The notes below the pieces were generated by a model. It was not told the origin of the DNA. It worked only from the letters and a program-made list of their open reading frames with translations, and ran no database searches. Below are positions 1-38,409 of a stretch of 64,000 bases of DNA, piece after piece; the first letter of the stretch is position 1; each line of letters opens with the position of its first letter. The DNA is from Sipunculus nudus (lineage: Eukaryota; Annelida; Sipuncula; Golfingiida; Sipunculidae): the NCBI GenBank assembly GCA_026874595.1, contig CM049309.1, positions 47,848,079 through 47,912,078 of the forward strand. Reading direction: 5' to 3'. Position numbers and translations under genes: made by a program.

Positions 1-26162
<26,162 letters not shown>

Positions 26163-27498
26163 GAAGATTTGTTCCTTGAATTACAGTCTTGTGTTCACCG
26201 AGCATTTACTTTAATCAGATAAAGAAGATGAAGATTGAAGAAATTGAACCTCTTTCATACTTCTATTTTCCCAGTACCAGCGGCTGAATGAGTTGGTGTT
26301 TATAAGAAGGCATTTCCATGTTTTAATATCCGGTGGGCCCATGCATTACTTGAGCCTGGGGAATTCCTAAGTGGTTTGATCAACCACAATTTGAGATATG
26401 CTTTGATTCATATCAGTTAAAAAGATTTCTAAATTTTCTAAAAAGTCTTACATATTTGTAAGCTGTAGTTAAGTTAAAGGATATTCCTGTATAATATATT
26501 TGGAAAACCACCTTGTGTACAAAAATTAAGCACATGATGTTTGTGAAACACTTCATGAAATTCCTGTAAAACTCATAAATATTCCTAAATGAGTCTTGGA
26601 AACAGCTTGCTGGAAGGTTGATTACTTATATAATTTCAGTATTGGTAGTTTAGTAATACACTTGTGTCGTAAAGTATCACAACACTTCTCTATCATGTCC
26701 AAACGAGACAGACAACATCTATACCAACATTAACTTCAGTATACCACTCTAATAATTCATTACAACAGAGAACATATTTGATACAAACACAACATAAAAA
26801 ATTAGTGGTCATATACCAAACTCCAGCAACTGTTTGTAATGTTATATCATTTTGGTTCTGCAGTGAGGACTTGGTTCTCAAAACATTCTGAATTTATTTC
26901 CATGTAATATTTGGTACCTTAATATTTACAAGGGATATGTGTATTTTTCTGTTGCAGATTCCAATCTTTCTGATATATGTTATGTTTTCTCTTTAGCTTA
27001 AGTGTTTCATTCCTTTCTCCTGTTTGATGTATCTTTAAAAGAATATACTAAGAACAGTAAGGAAAATTACAGCTGTAAACTGTAAACCCTCTAAGTTTCT
27101 TTATAAAATAGGTGTAAGAAAAAAGTACTTACATATTTCAGTTTTGGGTTGCACACATTTGATGGATACTGTCAAATTGTCAGTAAATATATTGTTTGTA
27201 CATTAGCCTTTGTTATATACTTCAGATATGAGTGTGTTGAATATAGAATGAATGGAGGTCTTTTGTGCGAGTGTATGAAGAGCATAATGTGTTTGGTTGG
27301 TTTGTTGACTGGTTGATTGAAATTTGAAGTTGAAATATTGTGAACGAGCCCACCAAGCTGTGGTCATCACTTCTTTGTCCACTGTGATGGGGGGGGGGGG
27401 GGGGGGGAGAGGGGGAGATCATTGAAATTGTGTTGCTTCGCCGATCCCGTCCCCCAGACTATCTTTATATCAGAAACCCCTGCACCTATCATTACAAA
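26163..27498 (+). other. SMARCA4 3' UTR and downstream sequence
   Basis: No open frame of note. I found no canonical AATAAA in the first 1.3 kb after the stop; the AGTAAA variant at about 27180 is the best candidate poly(A) signal. A 19-base poly-G tract lies at 27389-27407. Confidence 0.5.
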
Positions 27499-27948
27499 CA
27501 GTGATGTAGGACTAGAGTCCAGACTTGGACTGGAGTCCACATTTTTAGTGACTCTGACTCAGAGGTAAGGACTCGAGAAATTAGGCCAAGTCCATCTCCA
27601 ATCCAGTAGTAGAAAGCTCTTTCAAGTAACACAAAGACATAGATGTGCAAACTATTAACAGAATATTACATAAAAAGATATATAACCAAACTTTTGTGCC
27701 TCTATGGGAGATATATGTAATTACTCATTCAAGTCAACAGCGTGCACATGTGTACAATTAAACAAAAACACATGACAATCTCCAATTTTCCTGTTCCACT
27801 TTATTTTAATCAGATGTACATGTGTTATGGACTCTGACTTGATCCTGGTTCCAAGTGACTGACTCGAAGAGGGTGGACTGGAATCAGACTCAAGGGGCTT
27901 GGACTCTTTGACTTCCACTCGGGTAGTTTGGACTCCACTACATCACTG
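27499..27948. mobile_element. hAT-like MITE with 8 bp target duplication
   Basis: The ends are CAGTGATGTAG and CTACATCACTG (11 bp perfect inverted repeat), with further inverted GGACTCCA/TGGACTCC blocks inside. Flanks ATTACAAA and ATTACCAA match 7 of 8, the target length of hAT transposases. 450 bp, no coding frame. Confidence 0.8.
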
Positions 27949-28318
27949 ATTACCAATTTTGTCCATCTATGATGTCTTTGATCAAGGCAACAATCAAAAC
28001 TGTTGTAGTGTATGGATATATAGTTCAACTTCATTGTTTCTTGCACCCCCTAACTGTCATGGGTTAAAGGCAACGAGGTCAGACTTGCTAGTGTATTTTG
28101 CATTTATATAATAAGTGTTCAAAGAACCATGTTTATATTGGGAAATACTAAATGTACAAAACTAAGATTTATTTTCGGAGGTCCATGTGTTATTGCGAAA
28201 GATACCATGTAGTTACGGTTGGGAAATTTTCTTAACATTAAAAAAATTGATATAATGATAAATATTGATACAATTCTAGATTAACTGTCCAGGTAAATTA
28301 TTATTGCAAATTTAATTA
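27949..28318. other. Intergenic, nothing recognised
   Basis: AT-rich unique sequence between the hAT-like MITE and the next Helitron-like element. Confidence 0.5.
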
Positions 28319-30838
28319 TTGTATCCCCAGAAAAAAATGGGGGGGGGGGGGGGGATAGTATGGATTAAGCACAGTCGTGACGCTGCCGCTGCAGAGATTT
28401 CTTTCAGGCGACAGCTTAAAAAATATTTCACAGATCTTTACCAAACTTGGCATGTGCATAGATAAGGGTGAGAGGACGAAGCCTATTCAAACTGGGGTCA
28501 TGACCTTTATTAGCAGAGTGACATTGACTTTGAAAAGGTCCACAAATTCTTAAATATCTCGGGGAAATATTGATTGATTGATCCAAAAATCAACTTGACT
28601 GAAAGATCTTGGATAGTGTTGTCACGTACTGGAAACTAGTGGAGCCACTTATTATCCTTTTCTTGTATTCGTGCCTTTTATACCCCCATCATTGTCACTT
28701 GACAGTACAGCAATATAAGTAAAAAACTTATGGACAGATTTCTTTCATATAATACATATATATAGGTATGGGTTTTAGGATTATGTATATTTAAATTGGG
28801 GGCATGACCTTTCCTATGAGAGTGACATTGACCTTGAATGTTGTGATATATGGTTAATATCACAAAAAATCATAAATAACTCAATAAGGGATGCGTGGAT
28901 TGGTCCAAAAATCAAATTTACCGAAGATCTTGGATAGCTTTGTCTTCTGTGGAAGACAAGGTGGCGCCACCTTCTGTCCTTTGCTTGTTTTCACAACTTC
29001 TAATTCCCCATCATTGCCACTTGACAGTACTGTGAGCATTTATAATATATCAAAAGCTAATGGACAGATTGAGCTAAAAGTATGCATGTTCATTGAGCTT
29101 GGATTCCTCCATCTTGTATTCTAGACTGGTATGCCATCTGCAATCGTTTTTGTGTGGCGTCCATCTCGTGGTGTGCCACTCATTGTGGTTCGAATCTTAC
29201 TATATTGGTATCGGAATCAACGTCTATGTATAAAATGGGGTTACACTACTTCCAGTTTCTTTAATATCTCTAACGGGGTAAGACAAGGGGGTATATTGTC
29301 TCCGAAATTGTTTGCTTTATATACAGACTCCTTGTCGGCGAACTTGTTACTTTGTAACGCTGGTTGTTATGTTAGTGAGGTATGTATGAACCATTTAATT
29401 TACGCTGATGATATTTGTCTTGTTGCACCTAGTTCATCAGGCTTGCAGAAACTTTTAGATGTTTGCGTGTCTTATAGTCAATTACACAATATCTCGCTTA
29501 ATCCTGCCAAAACGTTGTATATGGTATTTAAACCCAGAAAATGTAAATTAACTTGCCCTAGTGTTAGTATTGATGACACACCGATCAAATATGCAAAAAA
29601 TGCAAAGTATCTTGGTTATATATTCAGTGACAGTTGTAAAGATGATGACGATATGATGCGTCAAACGAGACTTTTGTATGTACGCTCTAATATACTTTTA
29701 CGTGACTTTTCCCATTGTACTAAGGCTGTTAAAATTCAGCTGTTCAAAAGTTATTGTCTCGCTTTTTACTGCCCGTTTCTATGGACTGATTATAGTTCGT
29801 CTTGTTTCAATAAATTACGTGTTGCATTCAATAATGTGCACCGTAAATTATTAGGTTATCAACGGAATGATAGTGCTAGTCTTATGTTTGTGAAACATGG
29901 TTTTAATAATTTCGAGGCTGTGTTGAGGAAATGTATCTTCGCTTTTATTAGACGAACTGAATGCTCAGCCAATCCTCTCATACGCTGTCTTGTAAACAAC
30001 ATGAATGTACAAGCTGGTAGAATACAAACACATTGGAATGAATGTCTATATCATAAATAGAAGCGTGAATGTCTAATGATGCATCATAATGTTTTTTAAT
30101 TGTATCTTATTTTACTATACTATACCATTTTAATGTACTATTTTATATCGGCTGTGGCCTGAAATAAACTTCTATCTAAACTTCTATCTATCTATCTATC
30201 TGTACATGTGCTTTGGGTGAAAATTGATTATATCTCGGGGGTGGTTCAATGTAATGGTCCGAAATTTGGCATGTCTATCCATCTTGGGGAGTTTTCTCGT
30301 AAATCTGAGAGATGGCACCACCTACCTTACCGTTTACATAGTATAAATTAATTCCCTTTTCTCAGGAATGATTTGCCGGTTTTGCCTGTAATTAAGCTAG
30401 TCCATAGATCTTGGATACCTCCATCTTATGTTCAAGACTGGTGACGCCATCTGCAATCGTTTTCATGTAGCGTCCATCCGTACATTTGCTTTAGGTGAAA
30501 ATTGCTAATATCTGAGGAGTCGTTCAATGTGTTGGTATGAAATTTGGCATGTACATCCACGCTCCACCTTGGAGAGTTTTCTCGTATAGCAGACAGATGG
30601 CGCCACCTACCTTATTGTTTTCATAGTATTAATAAATGCCCTTTTCTCAGGAATGGTATGTCGTATTGGCCTGAAATTGTGTTTGTCCATAGAACTTTGA
30701 TACCTCCTTCTCATATTCAAGACTGGTGGCCCATCTGCTATGGTTTTCGTGTGGCATCCATTCATAATTTGATTTAGGTGAAAATTGCTCTCAACATATA
30801 AAGCAAACATGCACTCATTAAGATATAATAACGAGACC
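28319..30838 (+). mobile_element. Helitron-like element, interrupted by a LINE
   Basis: The left end TTGTATCCCCAG is followed by the same order of blocks as the element at 14031 (GCTGCCGCTGCAG, CCAAACTTGGCATGTG, GGACGAAGCCTATT, GGGGTCATGACC). Tandem core units with GGTGGCGCCACC follow, around 28960, 30430 and 30600. A poly-G tract sits at 28339-28354. No inverted partner, hairpin or CTAG end was found, so the right edge is approximate. The LINE fragment 29167-30200 splits one core unit. Confidence 0.55.
29167..30200 (+). pseudogene. 5'-truncated non-LTR retrotransposon, reverse transcriptase C-terminal part
   Basis: The frame from 29167 to TAG at 30058-30060 encodes about 297 residues of RT: GVRQGGILSPKLFALYTD (palm and fingers), YADDICLV with the catalytic Asp pair, then the thumb and C-terminal region. 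Upstream RT motifs, the endonuclease and any ORF1 are missing. A short 3' UTR has AATAAA at about 30164 and ends in (TCTA)n. The frame looks open to 29131 only because the host repeat happens to be open. The host repeat resumes after ATCT with GTACATGTGCTT. The clade resembles CR1/jockey-type elements, but I cannot assign it firmly. Confidence 0.85.
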
Positions 30839-31393
30839 ATATACGGCTATACCGAGCGCCAATACCTGAACAATGGAGAGTCTCGATTAGTTATTGTAAC
30901 TGTTTGTAACCCATGGAAGATAAAGTTAAAACTTTAAGGGACAGAGGACTTTGGGGGGGGGGGGGGTGTTAATAAAGCTCGGCGCTCTCGTTGCGGAACC
31001 CGTCCATGGTGGTTGTTTTTCTACGGATCCTTGGAATTCCTCCAAAGAATGCCAAGCATTAGTTATTGTAGCTATTTGTACAGTTTATGTGAAATACAGT
31101 ATCTTCAAACGTGTTCATTATTCCCTTCCCTCAAGAGTATGCAATGACCAGGGGCGACAGTATAGGGGGGGGGGGGGGGGAATTAGGGACCACTTTTTAG
31201 CAAGGGGAGGGATTTCAATGTTATCATACCCCCCCCCCTGAAATTCAGGTAACAATATTTATATATTGGAAATGAAATATTAATAATTAGAATTATAGAC
31301 TTTCGTTCCATTTATGAGTTTACTTTGAAATATATATATAATATATATCTGAATCTTGTTAAGAAATAATCTATAGTGGAAACATTTACCTTA
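30839..31393. other. Intergenic, poly-G/poly-C-rich
   Basis: G tracts at 30953-30966 and 31165-31180 and a C tract at 31229-31238. The last two may bracket a small repeat related to the GGCGGATCC family. No gene seen. Confidence 0.5.
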
Positions 31394-31395
31394 TT

Positions 31396-31468
<73 letters not shown>
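31394..31468. repeat. (TA)n microsatellite
   Basis: Nearly pure TA over about 75 bases with one AAA interruption. Confidence 0.95.
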
Positions 31469-31471
<3 letters not shown>

Positions 31472-32490
31472 GCTATTTTAGAACAGCCTATGTAAAATAA
31501 AGTTTATATTCAAACGTAACGAATTCATTATATTATTTTCTCACCGCAGAGTCTGAATGAACAGGGTGGATGGGGGTATATATATTATATGTATGTGCGT
31601 GTTAGTCTGTCTAATGATTTTGTGACGGGGGTGTTTACTTGTGTCCGTCAGCGTATTTATGTGCGCATGCATATGGTCTGCGTGAACTTGGGGGATTAGG
31701 GGTAAAATGACACCACTTAAGCATCTTTTTGTGGAGGGCCTACTTGATCCACTGTACAAATATTTTAGTCGGCCTGTTCACGCATATACGCGCACATGGA
31801 AACACACCTATTTTTTTTCACGCATATATACGCGCACATGGAAGCACTCTTTGACACTCGAACATTCTACATTCGCGACAAATGACTACTTTATTAGTGC
31901 CCGCACTGACTGGCCTTATGTCAAATGTATGTGAAATTAACAAAAATGGTTCTTTGTGAATGGAATGTTAATCAAACCCAAGCAGTGACTCCTTAAGATT
32001 CCCCACAAAGCTAGAAATTAGCATTAAAAAGTGAAATTAAATGTTCATGTCCATGTATTGGACTTCCATGCATATCATTTTTAATCTGCGATTTATCGGG
32101 CGCGCGGTGTGCAATAAGTCGAATGCAATATGAAAAACGAGGTAAAATGGAATTCACAGTGAAGAACTGAAAATTGGAAAAATAAAAATTATTTACAGGG
32201 ATTTGATAAGCAAACAGTAATAATCTGATAGATCACCACATGCTATCGCATCAAAAACAGTATATAGTTTATAACGTGAGTCAGATTATAACTCACGGTT
32301 TACATGGATCAACCCAACAAATCGAAGCAAACGTTAAATAATAAATAAGACCAAGCCTGGAGTTGTTTGTATGTTGAATATTTCATTGTAAGCATCAACA
32401 AAACGCATCCATAATTGACTTGCCATAATAATATAAAAAGCTCTGTGCGTTCGTGAAAAATTGGTGGTCGACATTAAACAATCATACACA

Positions 32491-32521
<31 letters not shown>

Positions 32522-33778
32522 GAACGGCATTCATGTTAAGTTTATACTTTTGTAATTCTATATATAAAAGATTATACTTAAGTTTTATACTTAAGAAAGA
32601 GCAAAATAATATATCGTAATTATAAAGAATCAAAGGAACAGATTTCCGGACCGAAACGGAGCCTGTATGTATTATCACGAAATAAATATTAATTAATTAT
32701 TAATTAGTTTTTTCCCCCTTTGACGGATGTGCCTCACATGCCTGACCCCCACCCCCGAAATACACACACACGCATACTATACAAAACAAAAGTGCGCCCC
32801 TAGCTGCTGTCTCGTACTAAATTTTAGTCCAATAGATTTTTCTGGTCATTTTTATATAAAATCCTTTTTCCGATTTTTCCCCAAATGTACATAAATTTTT
32901 TTGAGCCCAGGAAACTCCTGGGCCGCCCTGGACCTTCGGCCAACGGAAGTAAAAATATGAATTAACTAATACAATTAAGGACAAATGAAAGTTCAAGCAT
33001 GTTTAACGTTCTTGTGTCCTTGGAAACTCCGTGACCCGAGCCATGATAGGCCATTCTTATCACTTCCGATTAAAACTATTTATAAGCTCACAACAAAAAC
33101 AAATAAAATTCCCAATTTTCAAATATTTAATTGGACACTAGAAAACTCCATGGGCGGCCGTTGGTCCCTACTGGTTAAAAGCTATATTATGTAAGTTGAA
33201 ATAAAGCCAAAAGACATTTCCTTATTTGTTTATTGAGAAACTTTTCACCGGCCCGGGCCCCTTCGGCCACTCTTGACGAAAATTGTATATATAAGCTTAT
33301 ATACAATAACGGGATTTCCGCTTTTTCCTGTGCCATGTACTCTCAAGGCCTCTGACCCTCTCCCGACTTAAAATAATATATGCCAAAAAAAAAAATTAAT
33401 AAATGCGACTTCTACATGTTTAAACATATTATTTGGCTCTATAAGAAATGTTTGTTCGACCTGGGAACCCGGTACCGCCAGAACACCCACTCCCCCTTCT
33501 TCTCATACAAGACCTGCTTGTATAACGATCAAAGTCCCACATATCTGACTTTGAGACGGTTTACCATGATATGACGGTTTAATTTCAAATATTTTCTAAA
33601 CGATTACGGAACAAACAAAATATAAAACATTTTCAGAGAATAGGTTAACACAGGTGATGCCACCTGCAGACGAAAATCACGGTGGCCAAATTAGGAAATG
33701 ATTCGTGTAGAAGTCCACGGGAAAAAGGAAACAGATTTTGCAGTATTCATGTACCTGAAAAAAAAAAAAAAAAAAAAC
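31469..33778. other. Intergenic, simple repeats only
   Basis: Contains a 30-base direct duplication around CACGCATATACGCGCACATG (31781 and 31820), a (CA)n tract at 32493-32520, GC-rich islands near 32920, 33130 and 33250, and poly-A at 33759-33777. I see no supportable gene. Confidence 0.5.
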
Positions 33779-34598
33779 TAGGGACCCAGCGGTCTCGACG
33801 CTCAGTTGAATTTTTTTTCTGTAAGGATGTGTTTATGAGCTTTTTTCAAAACATTGAACTGTGATAGTTTGAAGCCCACCTGTCTACCCAAACTGGAGAT
33901 ATCATCCGTGAACTAATTTGTGATTGGAGTGGTCCTGCGACCTTTACCTTTGACCTAGTAACACCAAAATCAAAAGGAACCTTCCCCTACGTGCAGGTGC
34001 GCCACATGTGGAAGACGGGAGGTTTGCGATAAAAGGTTTGGCTTAAGATGCATACACAATCTTTCTAAAGTAGTTGGTCCGTTGATGTATATGTTAAAAA
34101 TTTAACCAATATTTCAATCCAAACTGGTGTTATCATCTGGAAACATAGGATGATAGAAGGCAGCTGTGACCTTGACCTTTGGCCCCAAACCCATAAGTGT
34201 CCTCCACTATTGGCAGGTAAGCAATATCTTAAAGATGGAAGGCTTAGGTTGGAAATTTTGTCTTCAAATATATCTACAATCTCTTTAAAGAAGTGGCTCC
34301 TGTGACCTTGACCTTTGGTTCTTAATTATTGATGGGTCATATATAAGTCAATATGTCAATCCAAACTTAAGTTATTATCCGGAAACAAATTTGACGGACA
34401 TAAAGAAAGATGAACGGAGGCACGGGCAGGGTGGTTAATATAGGATATCTGCTTATTCAAGCGGGGCTCTAATAAACACACAAGGTTTAAGGATACAGAT
34501 GAAACCACGATTGCAAATCTGATAGTAATACATATCATAGTATCAATTAAATTTGGCAGTCTCAAAATAAAGGGGAAATACGTCAAAAATAGAAAACA

Positions 34599-36231
34599 AG
34601 GGACCCATTAGTCACGGCGCTCAGCTGAAGTCTGAAATTTTAGCAAATGTAAAATATGAAAAATATTCTATTGTAATGTTTTATATATATATATATAGCA
34701 TATATAGGCATATGAGAAGCTAGGAGGAAAGGGGCCCTCCTAGTAAAGTTCTAAATATATGATTGCTAAACTAATACTCTGACAAGACTGTCATAAAGAA
34801 AAACAGTAAAAGTTTCGAGAAACTGTGATGCATATAATGCAAGTTTATATTAAAGCCTATTTTTTTTAGCAAATCAACTCTTTCCATTGATAGTTTTTTT
34901 TTCAGATCCATTCTTCTATTTACAAGTTTTATAAATGTGTAATAAAAAAAACTGAAAATATAAGTTAAAATATCAGAATTCTAAGTTTCAATCATTATAT
35001 ATACAGAGTTTAGCTCACATCAGGTCATATTATGCACACACACACACACATACACACACACACATATATATATATATATTATATTTATAAATCACAAATG
35101 TTTAAACTGAATTTAACAGAAAATAATGCAACAACAGGGCATCTTCAAGATTATTCCTTGAATCACAATTAAAAAGTTTTGTACATTGGACTTTTCAGTA
35201 AATGCTTAATTTTATTCACCTAAATAAAAGATTCAGTAAATTTGATAAAATAAAACATCTTTTCAAATGAGGTATACACACAGTTGATTAAATTAGGGAC
35301 AAACAATATCACAGTGCTAATTACTATCTCAGCTATAATTTATTACAAGAATTAATATTCAATTTCACACTTGGTGAAGGTTTTACTCGTCTGAGGTAAG
35401 TGATTCCTTATCTGATGAACATCCACACTTTCAAAACAAAACACCACTTTGTGGACACAATTAAATGTGCACTTAAATTATTTTAACCCTGGTGGTACAA
35501 TACAAAATCTAAAATGTAGCATAGCATAGAATAAGAATGAATCAAATACAGAAATTTATAATGATCATATAGTTTATGCACCAGTTGGGGGGGGGGGTGC
35601 AGGACAGAGGGGAAGCCTGCTTGTAGTGGCTAAGCTGAGCCAAGGCAAGCTGCCTCCAGTGGGTTACATAACACAAGTGAAGGCTGCACTACTAGGTGGG
35701 CTTGATGTAAACAACATTTGACAGGTGTATGAATAATTTAATAAAAGCTGCTCTTTTTAATAAATCCTTTGAAATTTCAGATTAAAAAAAATTAAATCCT
35801 TATATGTATATGCTGTGAAAAATAAATCAACAGTGCTTACAGGGAAATAACGTGCCGTGAAAAGATCGGACAAAATTAAAGGTATTTATTTTTTATTTAT
35901 GCTCATAACTTAAGAAAATTGCACAATTCAGACCTAATTTGGGGTAAACAATTGAATTTTGATTAAATAAAGTTTCATCCCTGAAAAAGTCTCCTGCTTC
36001 GGCAATTATCATGTTAAGTGAATAAATATATTTCCTGATTTTTTAAAAATTGCATTATGTTTGGGCCCACAACTTCAAAACAATACGCAATACTGACCAT
36101 ATTTTGATAAAACTACCTGGATATTCAGTTACAAGTTTTTCTAGGGTGAGCGGTTATGATTTGAGCCCTGCTAACGGGCGGGCGACGGACAAGGCGCCAT
36201 TCCACATTACTTTATAAGTCAGCTGAGCTAA
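34599..36231. mobile_element. GGGACCC...CAGCTGAGCT repeat family, long copy
   Basis: Starts AGGGACCCATTAGTCACGGC and then GCTCAGCTGAAG. The first ~330 bases closely match the copy at 48898. It closes with CAGCTGAGCTAAAAA near 36220, which is inverted relative to the left CTCAGCTG. The middle 1.2 kb is unlike the short copy and includes CA/TA microsatellites near 35036-35080. Further starts of this family lie at 33779 and 48289. Confidence 0.5.
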
Positions 36232-37150
36232 AAACGAAAAATTTACAAACTTCACAAGATTTAAAGACCGGTGGAAACAATTTTTTAGAATAATTCCTTT
36301 TAGTGTAAATTTAATTCCCCTAGCTTCAAGGAATACTTGTGTTTTACTGGAAATCTAATGACATGCGAGACCAGATGTTAAAAGGTAGCAGTTTTTCACC
36401 ATATGCAATTGTGAAATCAGAATATTTTCTCGATCAATTTGAAAATAATTCAATCAAATATAATATTCATTTAATTCCCAAAGCTCCAATGAATACTTGT
36501 ATCATTCGAAAACCTAAATTCTTATTTACGGACTTATTTGAAGAAGACTGGTAAAGGCCAAGTTAGAACGCTCGAAGTACTTCAATGAGGTTGATCGATC
36601 ATAATCACGCCATTCGTGCGAAATGTCTGCGAATTGTTGAAGATAGAAAAGCGGGTTTTAAAAAAAAGAGTTATTTGGTTAAAGAAGCTGGTAGGATGGA
36701 CGGACTGAAGGACGGAGAGATGGATGCACTGACCATTTTAGTGGTCCTCCCTCCTGAGACAGAGAACTAAAATATGTCTATCGGTGCATCCCTTAATTTT
36801 CAGTCTCTTGAGGTTATGCCCATGGAGTTACCAGGATATCCATGATATGATTATTGAAGATGCCAAATTTAGTGTAAAAATCAATTTTATAATATATTAT
36901 TAAAAGTGAAGGGGGGTCTGTGAGCTGTCAGTCATAATCTGAATGAAGATCAGTTCTATATATCCGACCCACTGATGCTGCTTTATAGCCAAGCATTTGT
37001 GCGTGATGTCATAATTTGCAATGACACAACACCCACTTTTACAATACATATAGTCTACTGCTAATACAAGGTTTTCAGTCATGGAACAGTAATAAGGAAA
37101 TTAGTTTTTGGCAATGAGGAACATATAGGTGAGAGTAAAACAAAATATCC
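36232..37150. other. Intergenic, nothing recognised
   Basis: AT-rich; contains a repeated AATTCCC-TAGCTTCAAGGAATACTTG / AATTCCCAAAGCTCCAATGA motif pair (36315, 36475), which suggests a diverged tandem repeat. Confidence 0.4.
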
Positions 37151-38409
37151 ATCCAACACAAACTTTAATAAAATTTTGATTTCACTTTTATATACAATTC
37201 CTGTACCACAGTAACAATGATATTCAAAAAGAGTGATATGCAAAACTATATAGCATGAATGAACTGGAAAATCATAACAGTAAATTTCTTACACACAATT
37301 ATAAGATACAAACATCCTGGAAGCATACTAACGACTTACTAGTACAGACACTGAATGTGCCACAGATCGTAACTGTCCTATAAGCTAAATTGAGGAATGA
37401 AGGAGCGAGGGTTTTTTTTTATCTTTAAACATCATCCAAGAAGCTTGAAATCACCAGACTTTCAATGGATATGAAAAACAATGGCACTTGAAAACAGAGG
37501 AAATGAGACTACGTGTCTTGATTTAATATGAAATTCATGGCAAATAATATCAATTTAAATTATACAAAGTCACTAAAAAATTGTCACACGATATGATGGA
37601 TAACAGTGACAGGATCTATATAGGTCAGTTTTAAGGATAAATTTAACCGTAACATTTTGAAAATATTTTACACAAAATCATAGATAAAATCCATCTCCCA
37701 TGCCATATGTTGCGATTAGAAAAGGGGAGTCACTTGTCTAATGCTTGGTCACAGGAGTTCTAACTCCATGTGAGAAGTTTACCAGAATGATGGACACATC
37801 TGATACAAAACTGGTCTATGGGTAAAATCATTCCCCAATGCTAATGAAACTGAATAGATACAATTCATGTAAAAGGTAGAGGCCTATAATCAATTGATAA
37901 AAAATAAAACAAAATACATTCATTACAAATCGTGTCGATATATATATGGCATCTTATTTTGACATCTTACATTCTTTTAAGCAGCGACTTACAATGAGAA
38001 AAACAAACATTTTACATTCATTGTGCACTATCATGAAAGGACATGGACATTTTACTGTGAAAAAAGTCCCTTCTAATCTACATATTATACTGTCCAAGTT
38101 GAGAGACGACATAATAACAGATCCTGCTCGGTAAAGGGTCAAAGAACCCGACAACAAAAAATAAATCCCTCTTCTGTAAGGTGGAAGTCTGCCAGTATAA
38201 ATATGACATACAATATGTACAGTTAAGCTGCAGTACTTACAAATTTAACAAAGCTGGCACATACAGCTCACTGTGTTGGTTTTGGTCATTTGAAATCGTA
38301 TACAAAGACATGCAACACCATACCTGAAATAAAACGAACAATGCAAAATCAGGCACTGGAAAGCACATTTAACTTGCACAGAATATCCTTCATCTTTTAC
38401 AATGGAGGG
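37150..38409 (-). other. Probable 3' UTR of the 38410-43161 gene
   Basis: On the minus strand the stop at 38412-38410 is followed by non-coding AT-rich sequence. A possible ATTAAA signal reads on the minus strand at 37169-37164. The 3' end is an estimate without transcript data. Confidence 0.35.

Noticed and set aside
29131-29166. ATG at 29131 as the start of the reverse-transcriptase gene
   Set aside because: These bases match the Helitron-like core repeat (compare 30440-30475), so the RT part starts only after 29166.
29180-29192. GGTTCGAATC as a tRNA B box
   Set aside because: It is part of the LINE RT coding sequence (VVRIL) with no A box or cloverleaf around it.
33380-33574. 64-codon frame near a GC-rich patch as a small gene
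   Set aside because: Starts in a poly-A/Lys run, has no splice or domain support and no recognisable similarity.
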